Shown one piece after another: positions 1 through 8,263 of a DNA stretch of 64,000 nucleotides. The stretch is from Agrilactobacillus composti DSM 18527 = JCM 14202 (GTDB lineage: Bacteria; Bacillota; Bacilli; Lactobacillales; Lactobacillaceae). The translations under genes were made by a program, and so were the position numbers. The notes under the pieces are model-generated. The model did no database searches, was not told the DNA's origin, and saw only the letters and a list, made by a program, of their open reading frames with translations. Every line of letters begins with the position of its first letter. Positions within the stretch are counted from its first letter, which is position 1. The DNA is taken from contig NZ_AZGA01000087.1 in the NCBI RefSeq assembly GCF_001436375.1, positions 124,086 through 188,085 of the forward strand, written 5' to 3'.

Positions 1-250
1 AATTAACGGCGGCATTTTGTGTCAGATGGCCTAAATTCGTACGGGCCATGGTTTCTGGCATGGTTTCGGTTTCAAAGCCATCTGGTTTTAGAGCGGTGAT
101 GGTCAAGCAAACGCCATTGACCGCAATGCTGGCCCCCACCGGGCTATGTAACTGCTGCGTTAAGGGGGTTTTGATCTGGAGTTGGGCGGTGTCTTGGTGT
201 TGGGAAATGTGGGCGATGGTACCAATACTTTGAATAATACCAGTGAACAT
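1..250 (-). CDS. ribE: Riboflavin synthase alpha subunit (5' part; runs off the window)
   Basis: This is the first 83 codons of riboflavin synthase, which converts two 6,7-dimethyl-8-ribityllumazine molecules into riboflavin and a pyrimidinedione. The visible residues begin with the family's MFTGII start and include the lumazine-binding stretch SIAVNGVCLT (residues 41-50) and the MPETMART motif (64-71). Its ATG overlaps the ribD stop codon by one base (TAATG), so the two genes are translationally coupled under the same FMN riboswitch. The 3' end, and probably ribBA and ribH, lie beyond base 1. Confidence 0.93.
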   Translation of the reverse strand, partial: MFTGIIQSIGTIAHISQHQDTAQLQIKTPLTQQLHSPVGASIAVNGVCLTITALKPDGFETETMPETMARTNLGHLTQNAAVN

Positions 251-1296
251 TAAAAATTCCTCCTTGCATCGATGCGGATGTCTGAATCCAATTGTCGAGT
301 GGTGATTTGAAAGGGCGTGTGCTGGGTCTGGGAGGTGCCAAAAACAGCGGGTAGACCGCCGCCTCCCAGCATTAACGGTGCTAAGTAAACCACTAAGCAA
401 TCATTGAGATTGGCGGCGGTGAAAGCTGCTTGGATCTGACTGCCTCCTTCCACCAGTAGACTTTGTACCCCTTGACGGTATAAAAAGGCCATGATTGCCT
501 GGGGCGTCCAGTGATCATCTTGAAAAACCGAGACGTGATCTGGCCAATCCTGCCGACTAGGCTGGCTGGCTAGCAGCCAAATCGGTATTTTGGTTTGAAA
601 CAGCTGTAAATCGTGACTTAAGGTGTCGGCCTGGCGAACTAGGATAATGCGAATGGGTGGGTGAGCTGTTTTGACGTGGCGGACGGTTAAAGCTGGGTTA
701 TCCACAGTCAAGGTATTTTCCCCGATGAGGATGGCTTGGTGTGCCGCCCGCAGCTGCTGACTGTCTTGATAGGCAGCTTGGCCTGTGAGGATAGTGCGTT
801 GATTCGGGGCGCCATTGATTTTGCCATCCAAACTCATGGCGTATTTTAACGTGATCAAGGGTCGTTGGTGGCGGTAAAAGAAATGGTAAGTCGTGTTTAA
901 CTGGTCGGGATACTGCAGGACTGTCACCTGGATCCCCGCTGCTTTTAAGATAGCAATACCCTTTCCACTGACCAGGGGATTGGGGTCTTGTTGGCCGATC
1001 ACCACCCGTTTGATACCCACCGCCACCAACTTTTTGGCGCAGGGCGGGGTTTTACCAAAATGACTGCAGGGTTCTAAGGTCACGTACATGGTGGCGCCTT
1101 TTGCGGCTTTGGGATCGGCTAAGTGCTGCAGGGCATCGACTTCTGCATGGGGCTGGCCAAAACTATGGTGGTAGCCCATGGCCAGCAGGTGCCCTTGTTT
1201 CACCAGAATTGCCCCTACACAGGGATTGGTCCAAGTTAGCCCCTGACCTTTGGCAGCTTGTTGATAGGCCAGGGCCATATATTCAAAATCAGTCAT
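250..1296 (-). CDS. ribD: Bifunctional riboflavin biosynthesis protein RibD (deaminase-reductase)
   Basis: RibD performs two steps of cytosolic riboflavin synthesis: deamination of the pyrimidine product of GTP cyclohydrolase II, then NADPH-dependent reduction of its ribosyl side chain. The N-terminal deaminase domain (about residues 1-145) carries the zinc/catalytic motif HAEVDAL and the paired-cysteine motif PCSHFGKTPPC. The C-terminal reductase domain includes SLDGKI and the LLVEGG motif. The length of 348 residues is normal. It is the first gene after the FMN riboswitch and overlaps ribE by one base. Confidence 0.95.
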   Translation of the reverse strand: MTDFEYMALAYQQAAKGQGLTWTNPCVGAILVKQGHLLAMGYHHSFGQPHAEVDALQHLADPKAAKGATMYVTLEPCSHFGKTPPCAKKLVAVGIKRVVIGQQDPNPLVSGKGIAILKAAGIQVTVLQYPDQLNTTYHFFYRHQRPLITLKYAMSLDGKINGAPNQRTILTGQAAYQDSQQLRAAHQAILIGENTLTVDNPALTVRHVKTAHPPIRIILVRQADTLSHDLQLFQTKIPIWLLASQPSRQDWPDHVSVFQDDHWTPQAIMAFLYRQGVQSLLVEGGSQIQAAFTAANLNDCLVVYLAPLMLGGGGLPAVFGTSQTQHTPFQITTRQLDSDIRIDARRNF

Positions 1297-1327
1297 GAAA
1301 ATTCAACACCTTTCTGCAATTTGGTAC

Positions 1328-1357
1328 AAAAAAAGCCCCGCAAGTCATTTGCGGGGC
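1328..1357 (-). terminator. Rho-independent terminator, expression platform of the FMN riboswitch
   Basis: A perfect 9-bp stem (GCCCCGCAA at 1335-1343 against 1349-1357) is followed on the minus strand by seven T residues. It lies between the riboswitch aptamer and ribD, so FMN binding probably ends transcription here. Confidence 0.9.
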
Positions 1358-1442
1358 AAAAATAATAACTAAATAAGATTTCACAAAAAGTCCAGAATAT
1401 GCGCCAAAAAAACGCCACTGGTCGTGAGAAATACTTAGTTTT

Positions 1443-1573
1443 TCTTCTTCTACCATCCAGACTTTACTGTCGGTCCCGGACTCACACCAGGTCCACCGCT
1501 CACGCGGGTCACGGACTTCAACCCAAGGGTTGTCACCGTCGGTCGGGAATTACACCCTGCCCCGAAGAAATCT
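1443..1573 (-). promoter_or_regulatory. FMN riboswitch (RFN element)
   Basis: Read on the minus strand, the element opens with CTTCGGGGCAGGGTG, continues through the conserved CCCGACCG block and GGACCGACAGT, and closes with AGTCTGGATGGTAGAAG. These are the conserved blocks of the RFN aptamer. It is placed upstream of ribD with a terminator between, the usual arrangement for FMN repression of riboflavin synthesis. Confidence 0.95.
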
Positions 1574-1651
1574 ATTCAGTTGTTGAAGCAAGTGTACGAC
1601 AATTTTTTTAAAGATGCAAGTTAGAAATTTTAATAATTTATAATGATTATA

Positions 1652-1680
1652 TTATTATCAAAAATTAAGTGGTTTATCAA
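1652..1680 (-). promoter_or_regulatory. Candidate promoter of the rib operon
   Basis: On the minus strand a TTGATA -35 box (1675-1680) and a TAATAA -10 box (1652-1657) are separated by 17 bp, about 80 bp upstream of the riboswitch. The surrounding DNA is very AT-rich, so other -10 choices are possible. Confidence 0.4.
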
Positions 1681-1770
1681 AAAAGTATCCTACGATTATT
1701 AGACTGGTAAAGTATAGCTCAGCTTGTCTAACAATTATAGGGTACTTCCAAAAAGGCAAGGCAACTCGTC

Positions 1771-1956
1771 CTAGTCGACTTTATTCAGCAAAGGTTTACC
1801 ATCGGCATCCACCAATACGGTCAAGCCAGAACCCATATTAGGGGAAATCGCCAACAAATATTGGACGCCTGTCGTCTTATCCGTGATCACATGGGTCATG
1901 ATGGTACCTTGAGAAGTTAAGGAATCTGCCTGAAACCGGGTTTCTTTTTTTGCCAT
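1771..1956 (-). CDS. Small DUF6440 family protein
   Basis: A 61-residue protein resembling the DUF6440 family, short cytosolic proteins common in lactic acid bacteria and of unknown function. The pattern visible is a basic start (MAKKETRF), a middle VITDKTTGVQYLL strand pair, and a glycine-rich GSGLTVLVDADGKPLL end. The internal ATG at 1956 is chosen over the one 15 bases upstream because GGAGG lies about 8 bases before it. It stands alone between the rib leader and the ABC permease gene. Confidence 0.7.
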   Translation of the reverse strand: MAKKETRFQADSLTSQGTIMTHVITDKTTGVQYLLAISPNMGSGLTVLVDADGKPLLNKVD

Positions 1957-2060
1957 AGCTAAGCCCTCCAAGTATTTTGAATAGTAGGTATGTTTTCAGT
2001 ATATGGAGGATCGGCAAAGGACACAAGTCCAATTGGGTTTGGTCGTCTTTAAAGCAGGGC

Positions 2061-2792
2061 TTAAATTTTATCAGCCGTGGCTCTTTGGCGGGGGCCATTG
2101 CCAACTAGCATGAGGTGCTGACTTTGCCACTGAATCGTTAGTGCCACTAGCAGGATCAAACCCAGCAAGGTCCATAGGGGCTGGCTATTTGGGAAATTCA
2201 GGATCTGCCAAAGGCCACTTTCGGCGTTATTTCGATAGATATAACCGGTGGTGATGGAGATAATGACATAGCCGATTGCCAAAATACCCCAGGACCGTGT
2301 TTGCCAAGTACGGATGCGATTTAGTAGGAGTAAAATGAGCCAAAATAAAACAGTGTTCCAAATAAAGAAGAAAATTGGCTGAAACCAGGGCGTTAAGGAC
2401 CTGGCTACCGTTTGGGTCAACGGGGTAAAGCTGGCAATGGCATACAGACTTAACATCAGACTAGCCAGCAGGGCCAAAATAAGACTGCCATAGGTAAATG
2501 CTTTAAAGCGTTGTTGACTGTTTTGAAAAAGCTGGGCCAATTCTGGATCTAAGTGGCGCTGGGGCAGGCTCCAAACGCACATCAAGCCGAATAATTCCCA
2601 AAACGCGGCATTAGACAAATTATTGCCAACAGCATGTTGCTGGTACTGGGCTAAGCTTAGGGATTGGGGGAAACTGTGGGCGGCTGATGCCATTGAGATG
2701 ATATTAAAGGCGAAAAAAGCGATGATGGCCAGGACATAGATCAAAATGGCTGAACGCTGACGGCGCCATAAGTATTGTAGACTGGTTTTCAT
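2061..2792 (-). CDS. Membrane protein, probable ABC-2-type permease partner (YtrC/D-like)
   Basis: A 243-residue hydrophobic protein with about six predicted membrane segments and no recognisable catalytic motif. It follows an ABC ATPase gene with a one-base overlap (TAATG) and a GntR regulator before that, the arrangement of YtrABC-type systems that respond to cell-envelope stress. It is therefore probably the membrane half of that exporter. This rests on context and topology, not on recognised sequence motifs. Confidence 0.6.
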   Translation of the reverse strand: MKTSLQYLWRRQRSAILIYVLAIIAFFAFNIISMASAAHSFPQSLSLAQYQQHAVGNNLSNAAFWELFGLMCVWSLPQRHLDPELAQLFQNSQQRFKAFTYGSLILALLASLMLSLYAIASFTPLTQTVARSLTPWFQPIFFFIWNTVLFWLILLLLNRIRTWQTRSWGILAIGYVIISITTGYIYRNNAESGLWQILNFPNSQPLWTLLGLILLVALTIQWQSQHLMLVGNGPRQRATADKI

Positions 2793-3661
2793 TATGATAT
2801 TACTCCTCTCATGGTATTTTCCGGTTGGGTTAAACCGATAAATAAATTCTGCAAATTGGGCTGTTTCAGGGTAACGTCTGCAGGTAATTTGGGCAAAGTA
2901 CCTTGACCCAAAACAGTTGTCGTTCCCAATAAAGTAGTTACCTTTAATTTATCCGGCAAACTTAAGGCCTTAATGGTGTTTTCTGGGCCACTAAGGATGT
3001 AGGCTTGGGCCAGCAATGTATCTAACGGCGTATCGACACTAATGACCCCATCGTTCAAGATTAAAACCTGCGTGATTAAATTGGTGATTTCGTCGATCAA
3101 GTGGGAAGCAATCACGATACTGCGGGGATGGTCGGTAAAGTTATCGATAATTAACTGATAGATTTTATCACGGGCGGCGGCATCCAGGCCCAAGGTGGGC
3201 TCATCTAGCAAGACGATTTCCGCCGAGGTCATTAGCGCAAAAATTGTCTTAAACATAATTTGGGCACCAGTGGATAGGCGGCCATAAAGTTGATTCAAAT
3301 TTAGACCCATGGCAATGGCTGCCCTTTTAGCGGCGTTATGCTGAAAGGTAGGCTGAAATTTTTGGGCCCATTTTAAAATTTCTGCCAACGTGAGATTCGG
3401 GGCAAAGACACTGTTTTGTGTACTTAAGGTTATTTCTTGAGCCCGATTTGAATTGTGCCGTAATAATTGATTGTCCAGTAAGATTGCCCCGCTATCAGGA
3501 GAGATCTGTTGCGTGATTAAGCGAAAAAGGGTGGTTTTCCCAGCCTGGTTGCGGCCAAACAAGCCATAAATTTGTGGTTGGTCAATGGTTAAATTGATAT
3601 CTTGTAGGACCATCCCAGTGTTGAAGCGCTTTTGAACGTGTTGTAATTCTAATTTAGTCAC
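2792..3661 (-). CDS. ABC transporter ATP-binding protein (YtrB-like)
   Basis: A 289-residue ATPase of the single-domain ABC-2 exporter class. The Walker A motif is GRNQAGKTT (usual form GPNGAGKTT), the signature is LSTGAQ instead of LSGGQ, Walker B is IVLLDEPTLGLD, and the switch histidine is in VIASHL. It starts with GTG, preceded by AGGAGG, and overlaps the regulator gene by 8 bases, so the three genes form one operon. A C-terminal extension of about 75 residues has no motif I recognise. The unusual Walker A and signature residues are common in this low-conservation class and do not by themselves indicate loss of activity. Confidence 0.85.
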   Translation of the reverse strand: MTKLELQHVQKRFNTGMVLQDINLTIDQPQIYGLFGRNQAGKTTLFRLITQQISPDSGAILLDNQLLRHNSNRAQEITLSTQNSVFAPNLTLAEILKWAQKFQPTFQHNAAKRAAIAMGLNLNQLYGRLSTGAQIMFKTIFALMTSAEIVLLDEPTLGLDAAARDKIYQLIIDNFTDHPRSIVIASHLIDEITNLITQVLILNDGVISVDTPLDTLLAQAYILSGPENTIKALSLPDKLKVTTLLGTTTVLGQGTLPKLPADVTLKQPNLQNLFIGLTQPENTMRGVIS

Positions 3662-4022
3662 TGCTGGTCGCCTCCTGAATGAGTTTTAATAATTGGTCGT
3701 TAGTCAGCTCTAAGCGCTTGGCTTCTTGCAGCAGTGGTTTGATGAAATCCCGGCTAAAAGCTGCTTGGCGCATGGCTCGCGCCTGTTGTTGGGCGCCGGT
3801 TCGAACAAACATCCCCAGACCCCGTTTTTTTTCAATCAAATGTAAATCTACCAATTGATTCATCCCCTTTAATACCGTGGCTGGATTAATTTGATAACCC
3901 TTGGCAATCGCCGTTGTAGAAGGTACTTGATCCCCTTCTGCCAGGGTGCCAGTCATAATGGCGGCAATGAGTTGATCGGCGATTTGCTGATAAATGGACT
4001 CCTCATCATTAAAATGGAACAT
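3654..4022 (-). CDS. GntR family transcriptional regulator, YtrA subfamily
   Basis: A 122-residue DNA-binding protein. Residues 1-75 form the GntR winged helix (ESIYQQIADQLIAAIMTGTL start, then the helix-turn-helix STTAIAKGYQINPATVLKGM). The short tail of about 45 residues is typical of the YtrA subfamily, whose members usually repress their own operon with an ABC transporter. A promoter with an overlapping inverted repeat centred on TTACGTAA lies directly upstream, consistent with autorepression. It is the first gene of the three-gene operon. Confidence 0.88.
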   Translation of the reverse strand: MFHFNDEESIYQQIADQLIAAIMTGTLAEGDQVPSTTAIAKGYQINPATVLKGMNQLVDLHLIEKKRGLGMFVRTGAQQQARAMRQAAFSRDFIKPLLQEAKRLELTNDQLLKLIQEATSSD

Positions 4023-4046
4023 CCTGAGCCGCCTCCTTAGTTAGTT

Positions 4047-4066
4047 AGTTACTTACGTAATTAACT
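4047..4066. promoter_or_regulatory. Candidate operator of the GntR/YtrA-type regulator
   Basis: An imperfect 20-bp inverted repeat with core TTACGTAA (4053-4060) and arms AGTTA/TAACT. It overlaps the -10 box and transcription start of the promoter, a position suited to repression. Confidence 0.5.
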
Positions 4067-4092
4067 ATAACACCCAGCTGCTATTTTGACAA
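4064..4092 (-). promoter_or_regulatory. Promoter of the GntR-ABC operon
   Basis: On the minus strand TTGTCA (4087-4092) and TATAGT (4064-4069) are spaced by exactly 17 bp, about 40 bases before the regulator's start codon. Confidence 0.65.
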
Positions 4093-4095
4093 TAA

Positions 4096-4129
4096 AAAAA
4101 GAAAGTCCTTTAATAGCAACTTTCTCTTG
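4096..4129 (-). repeat. 34-bp intergenic hairpin repeat, copy A
   Basis: These 34 bases are identical to 35680-35713 on the opposite strand. The unit contains the hairpin arms AGAAAGT/ACTTTCT followed by a T run, so it can act as a terminator. In both places it sits just after another terminator at the end of a transcription unit. Confidence 0.85.
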
Positions 4130-4147
4130 ACTAATGGTAGAAAAAAC

Positions 4148-4170
4148 AACACATTCGTGATGAATGTGTT
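4148..4170 (-). terminator. Terminator after the P-type ATPase gene
   Basis: A perfect 9-bp stem (AACACATTC/GAATGTGTT, 5-base loop) followed on the minus strand by GTTTTTTC, 10 bases past the ATPase stop codon. Confidence 0.85.
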
Positions 4171-4180
4171 GCGAAATGGG

Positions 4181-6895
4181 TTATTCAGATAATTCAGCCA
4201 GAGGCGTTTTACCTTTTTGACGCCGGTGGGCTAGGCGAATGACTTTGTCAAACTCGGTGATCACTAAGATCAAGATACCCACAGCCACGGCGATCCCCCA
4301 TTCTAACCAGGTTAAAGGTTCTGTATGGAAAATGCCTTGCATGAAAGGCACGTAGTTCAAAATCAATTGCAAGCCTAGCATGATGCCAATAATGACAAAG
4401 GCCATGGGATTGCTGAAGAAATTTTTAGAAATCACCAAAGCATTGGTCCGAATATTGAACAAATAGAAAATTTTACTCAAGACAATGATATTGACCATCA
4501 TGGTACTAGCCGTGATTTCATTGGCCACCCCCGCACTGAGGAGCCAGTCATAAGCGATGATGCCAATGCCGGCAATCAATACCGAGACATAAATCATTTG
4601 GAAAATGTCGTGTTTGTTCAACAAACTGGCATTGCTAGTCCGGGGTGGGCGCTGCATCAAGCCAGATTCCGCCGGTTCGAAAATGAAGGCGAACTGAATG
4701 GTGATGGCGGACACCATATTGATCCAGAGCATTTGACTGGGCTGCAGGGGCATTTGCCGCTGCATTAAAATGGTGAAGGCGATAATTAAACCCTCGGCAA
4801 AACTGGTGGGCAGTAAAAAGAGAATACTTTTCTTAATATTGGCATAGATGCGGCGGCCTTGACCGATGGCGGTTTGCATCCGGGAGAATTTATCGTCTGT
4901 TAAGATCATATCCCCCGCATCTTTGGCCACATCGGTACCACCCATACCCATGGCCACGCCAATATCGGCTTTTTTCAGAGCCGGGGCATCATTGACCCCA
5001 TCCCCCATCATGGCGGTGACTTTGCCAGCAGCTTGTAAGGCACTGACAATCGCCAATTTATCGCTGGGAGTGGTGCGGGCGAAAACGTCGGCTTGGGTCA
5101 TGACTTGCTGGCGTTCTGCTTCCGGCAGGGCGGCTAACTCTAAGCCGGTCACCGCGTGGGGACTGTCGGCTAGGCCCAATTGGTTGGCAATGGCCACCGC
5201 AGTATCGGGGTTGTCACCGGTGATCATTTTCACTTTGACACCAGCTTGACGCATTTCTTGAATGGCGGCAATGACATCATCTCTAGGCGGGTCCACGATG
5301 ACCGCTAACCCTAGGAAAGTGATGCCAGCTTGTAATAAGTCATGGCTGACCGCGGTGGTATTAGTCGGTACGGGTTTTTCACCCACAGCGATCACCCGCT
5401 GACCCTGCTGGCTGAGCTGTTTGGTCAAGGCTTCATAGGCGCGGCGATCAAAATGCGGATCACCTGCTGCAGCCATGGCAAACAATTTATCCGGGGCGCC
5501 TTTGACATAGAGCTTGGTAGCCCCTGTGAGTGTTTTGACCAAACGGGCGATGTAGCGGTAATCCGAGTCAAAGGGCAGCAGATCCAAGGCTTGAACCGCT
5601 GGCTTGTCCGGAAAAGCTTTGTGATAAGCAGTTAAAAACGCGCCGTCTGTAGGTTCACCATTGATGGTGAATTGCCCAGCTGTCTGGGTCAAAGTGGTGT
5701 CGTTAGCCAAAAAGCCCGCTTCAAGAAGTTGGCGCAAGTCGGGGTGCTGGCTGGGCGTAATGATTTTGTCAGCAACTTTGAAGGTGCCTTCAGGGGCATA
5801 ACCGCTGCCGGTTACCCGGTAAGTCGTTTGTGGCGTGATAATTTGGGTGATGGTCATTTCGTTTTTGGTCAGGGTACCAGTTTTATCCGTGGCAATCACA
5901 TCTACGGAGCCTAGTGTTTCCGCAGCCGGTAAACTCTTCACCAAAGTTTGGTGTTTTTTAGCCATATTGGCCACACCCATGGCTAAGATAACCGACGTTG
6001 TAGCAGGCAGGCCTTCAGGAATCGAGCCCACCACCATGGTGACAATGGCCAGGGCTAAAGTCCCCATGGTGTATTGGCCGGTGAGCATGCCCAGTAGAAA
6101 CAGCAAGACGGAAAAGCCCATGATCCCCCAAGAAATACCCTTGCCCAGACCGTCAATTTCCCGCATGAGGGGAGACTTACTCTTCTGAACGTTAGCCACG
6201 GATTGGGAAATTTTACCCAATTCAGTGTGGTCAGCCGTGGCCACCACCAAGCCCAAGCCACTGCCCGCCGCCACAGCGGTGGAGGCAAAGGCCATGTTGG
6301 TTTGTTCGGCTAGGGGGATGTCCCCTTGAAGGGCTTGGGTTTGTTTGGCCACGGCATCAACTTCGCCGGTCAAGGCAGATTCTTGCAACCGGAGATTATC
6401 GGCACTGACCAAACGTAAGTCAGCGGGCACATTATCACCGGCCTCTAGGTAAACTAAGTCCCCTAAGACCAGTGCTTCTGAAGGCACATCTTGGCGAATA
6501 CCATCCCGATAAACGGTAGCCATCGGTGCCAAAAGATTTTTGATTTTCTCTAGGGCATCTGAGGCGTTGGCCTCTTGGTAATACCCCACCAAGGCGTTGA
6601 TGATGATCACTAAGCCAATGATGGCCGTGTCCGTGAGATGGCCCATGGCCGCTGTTAAGCCAGCGGCGGCCACCAAAATATAAATGATCAAGTTGTTGAA
6701 TTGCCGTAGGAAAATCAACCATTTAGGGGTGGTGTGGCCTTGTAGGCGATTGGGCCCAAATTTGGCCAAACGTTCCTGGGACAGAGCTGTACTTAGGCCC
6801 TGGGATCCGGGGGGCACCTCAAGTTCTGCGGTCAAACTGTCAACGGTTTCGTTAGTCACACTTTTTGGCGACCTCTGACTAATATCATCTTCCAA
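4181..6895 (-). CDS. P-type cation-transporting ATPase (P2-like)
   Basis: A 904-residue ATP-driven cation pump of the cytoplasmic membrane. Visible parts in order are the N-terminal cation ATPase domain, the actuator motif LTGE (175-178), the M4 motif PEGLP (293-297), the phosphorylation site DKTGTLT (Asp337), MITGDNP, and the hinge MMGDGVNDAPALKKAD, then the C-terminal membrane bundle. In M6 the sequence WINMVSAI replaces the WVNLVTDG pattern of calcium pumps, so the aspartate equivalent to SERCA Asp800 is missing. The transported ion is therefore uncertain. The start is TTG, preceded by GGAGA. It is a single-gene unit with its own terminator. Confidence 0.9.
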   Translation of the reverse strand: MEDDISQRSPKSVTNETVDSLTAELEVPPGSQGLSTALSQERLAKFGPNRLQGHTTPKWLIFLRQFNNLIIYILVAAAGLTAAMGHLTDTAIIGLVIIINALVGYYQEANASDALEKIKNLLAPMATVYRDGIRQDVPSEALVLGDLVYLEAGDNVPADLRLVSADNLRLQESALTGEVDAVAKQTQALQGDIPLAEQTNMAFASTAVAAGSGLGLVVATADHTELGKISQSVANVQKSKSPLMREIDGLGKGISWGIMGFSVLLFLLGMLTGQYTMGTLALAIVTMVVGSIPEGLPATTSVILAMGVANMAKKHQTLVKSLPAAETLGSVDVIATDKTGTLTKNEMTITQIITPQTTYRVTGSGYAPEGTFKVADKIITPSQHPDLRQLLEAGFLANDTTLTQTAGQFTINGEPTDGAFLTAYHKAFPDKPAVQALDLLPFDSDYRYIARLVKTLTGATKLYVKGAPDKLFAMAAAGDPHFDRRAYEALTKQLSQQGQRVIAVGEKPVPTNTTAVSHDLLQAGITFLGLAVIVDPPRDDVIAAIQEMRQAGVKVKMITGDNPDTAVAIANQLGLADSPHAVTGLELAALPEAERQQVMTQADVFARTTPSDKLAIVSALQAAGKVTAMMGDGVNDAPALKKADIGVAMGMGGTDVAKDAGDMILTDDKFSRMQTAIGQGRRIYANIKKSILFLLPTSFAEGLIIAFTILMQRQMPLQPSQMLWINMVSAITIQFAFIFEPAESGLMQRPPRTSNASLLNKHDIFQMIYVSVLIAGIGIIAYDWLLSAGVANEITASTMMVNIIVLSKIFYLFNIRTNALVISKNFFSNPMAFVIIGIMLGLQLILNYVPFMQGIFHTEPLTWLEWGIAVAVGILILVITEFDKVIRLAHRRQKGKTPLAELSE

Positions 6896-7016
6896 ATATC
6901 ATTCTCCATTCTTTAAATTAAAATATTGTTAAGCTATATAAATATTTTAATTTAAGGCTACTTAAACTGTCAAGGGACTTGGGGCGGATGGTGGTATTGA
7001 GTCAATTGATGGGCAT

Positions 7017-7064
7017 TAAAAAAACCGCCAAAGTCACCTGAAATTTCAGATGATTTTTGGCGGT
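7017..7064 (-). terminator. Terminator after the Dyp peroxidase gene
   Basis: ACCGCCAAA (7024-7032) pairs with TTTTGGCGGT (7055-7064), with an inner CTGAAATTTCAG palindrome. On the minus strand it is followed by a T run, 36 bases past the peroxidase stop. Confidence 0.85.
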
Positions 7065-7099
7065 ATTGAAGCGTGACGGGTTATTTAATAAATTGTGTT

Positions 7100-8041
7100 T
7101 TAAAGCTCGTCATCGGCGATTTTACCCAATAGAGATTTAGCGGGGATGAAGAATACTTCTCCAGACGTTGGGGTAGAAAAGTCTAATAGGCGGTCAGAGT
7201 TGTCAAACATGCCTTTTAACATACGCTTGGTAATGTCCCAGTGACGGGCATAACCGATGAAATATGTACCGTTTTGTTTTTCGGCAGGATTACTGAAGGG
7301 CACGTTCATCCGGACGATTTTGTGTTCAACGCCATCTTTATTGTCTTGAGAGACCACATTATGGGCATTGTCTAATTTTTTCTTATCGTCTAATTCGATG
7401 TCGGTGAACTTGCGGCGACCGATGGCTTTTTCTTGGTCTTCAGTGGTCAAATCATTCCAAGCATCTAGATTGTGTTCATACTTTTGAGCAAAGGCATAAG
7501 AGCCATTTTCAAAAGCTGGGTCCTCATCGCCGATGATGGCATATTCTGGGGTATCTAAAGCACTTGGGTTTTCAGTCCCATCCACAAAGCCAATGATGGC
7601 CCGGCCTTCAAAGTAACGGAAGCCATGGGTTTCATCTAGGGTCACCGTATTATCGCCAATGATGGTCATGATTTCAGACATTAATTCAAAAGGCACGGCA
7701 GAGTTTTGCGAGCGAATGTGAAAGAATAGGTCAGCTGGTGTGGCTGGGGCTGTGTATTTAGGTCCAACTACTGGCTGGAATTCTTCCAGTTCCTTAGGGG
7801 CTGGGGTATCAGGAAAAAGATAGTCCCAGGCTTTTTTAGATAAGCCAAAAGCCACGGCTAATTTGGCATCCGGATAGCGGATATTCATACTGTTAATGAA
7901 TGCGGGTAAGTGCTCAGCTAAATCAGCAATTACCGCCTTGTCACTGGCAGGATCAGCGCGTTTTAAGTCTAGGGTCGCGAAAATAATATCTGAACCAGCA
8001 TCTTTATAAACATCTTGTACATCACGTAAATCAATGGTCAT
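7100..8041 (-). CDS. Dyp-type heme peroxidase
   Basis: A 313-residue dye-decolourising peroxidase, which uses heme and hydrogen peroxide to oxidise phenolic or other substrates. The diagnostic GxxDG motif with the catalytic aspartate is GFVDG (151-155), followed by TENP. DLFFHIRS (104-111) is the other conserved block, and the proximal heme histidine is expected in the VEHKIVRMN region. No signal peptide or Tat motif is seen, so it is cytosolic. A GGAGG site precedes the ATG. It is monocistronic. Lactobacilli usually depend on external heme, so activity may require heme uptake. Confidence 0.93.
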   Translation of the reverse strand: MTIDLRDVQDVYKDAGSDIIFATLDLKRADPASDKAVIADLAEHLPAFINSMNIRYPDAKLAVAFGLSKKAWDYLFPDTPAPKELEEFQPVVGPKYTAPATPADLFFHIRSQNSAVPFELMSEIMTIIGDNTVTLDETHGFRYFEGRAIIGFVDGTENPSALDTPEYAIIGDEDPAFENGSYAFAQKYEHNLDAWNDLTTEDQEKAIGRRKFTDIELDDKKKLDNAHNVVSQDNKDGVEHKIVRMNVPFSNPAEKQNGTYFIGYARHWDITKRMLKGMFDNSDRLLDFSTPTSGEVFFIPAKSLLGKIADDEL

Positions 8042-8263
8042 TATTACGCCTCCAAATTAGAATTATTCTAACCTAATAATTTTACCATAGCCGAGTATGA
8101 TTGTAACGCCAAATCACGGGAAAAGGTACACATATGCGCAGAGGTTCACATTAAAAATCCTTGTTTTTAAGGCGGGATCAAGTGCCTGTGAACCGTGGGC
8201 TAATTGGTCATTTAGCTGTCACAATATCGGACGACTACCTGAATCAGTTTATTTTTTTCGATA
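8042..8263. other. Intergenic stretch with a nested inverted repeat
   Basis: GGTTCACA (8143-8150) pairs with TGTGAACC (8187-8194), and inside it TTAAAAA (8151-8157) pairs with TTTTTAA (8164-8170). The inner hairpin could be a weak terminator for the flavoprotein gene that ends at 8264. The outer pair is not explained. No gene is seen. Confidence 0.4.

Noticed and set aside
1399..1611. Open frame of 70 codons on the plus strand
   Set aside because: It lies across the FMN riboswitch on the opposite strand and has no ribosome site or protein-like composition.
5342..6188. Several long plus-strand frames opposite the P-type ATPase gene
   Set aside because: They are antisense shadows of a conserved coding region and match no known protein pattern.
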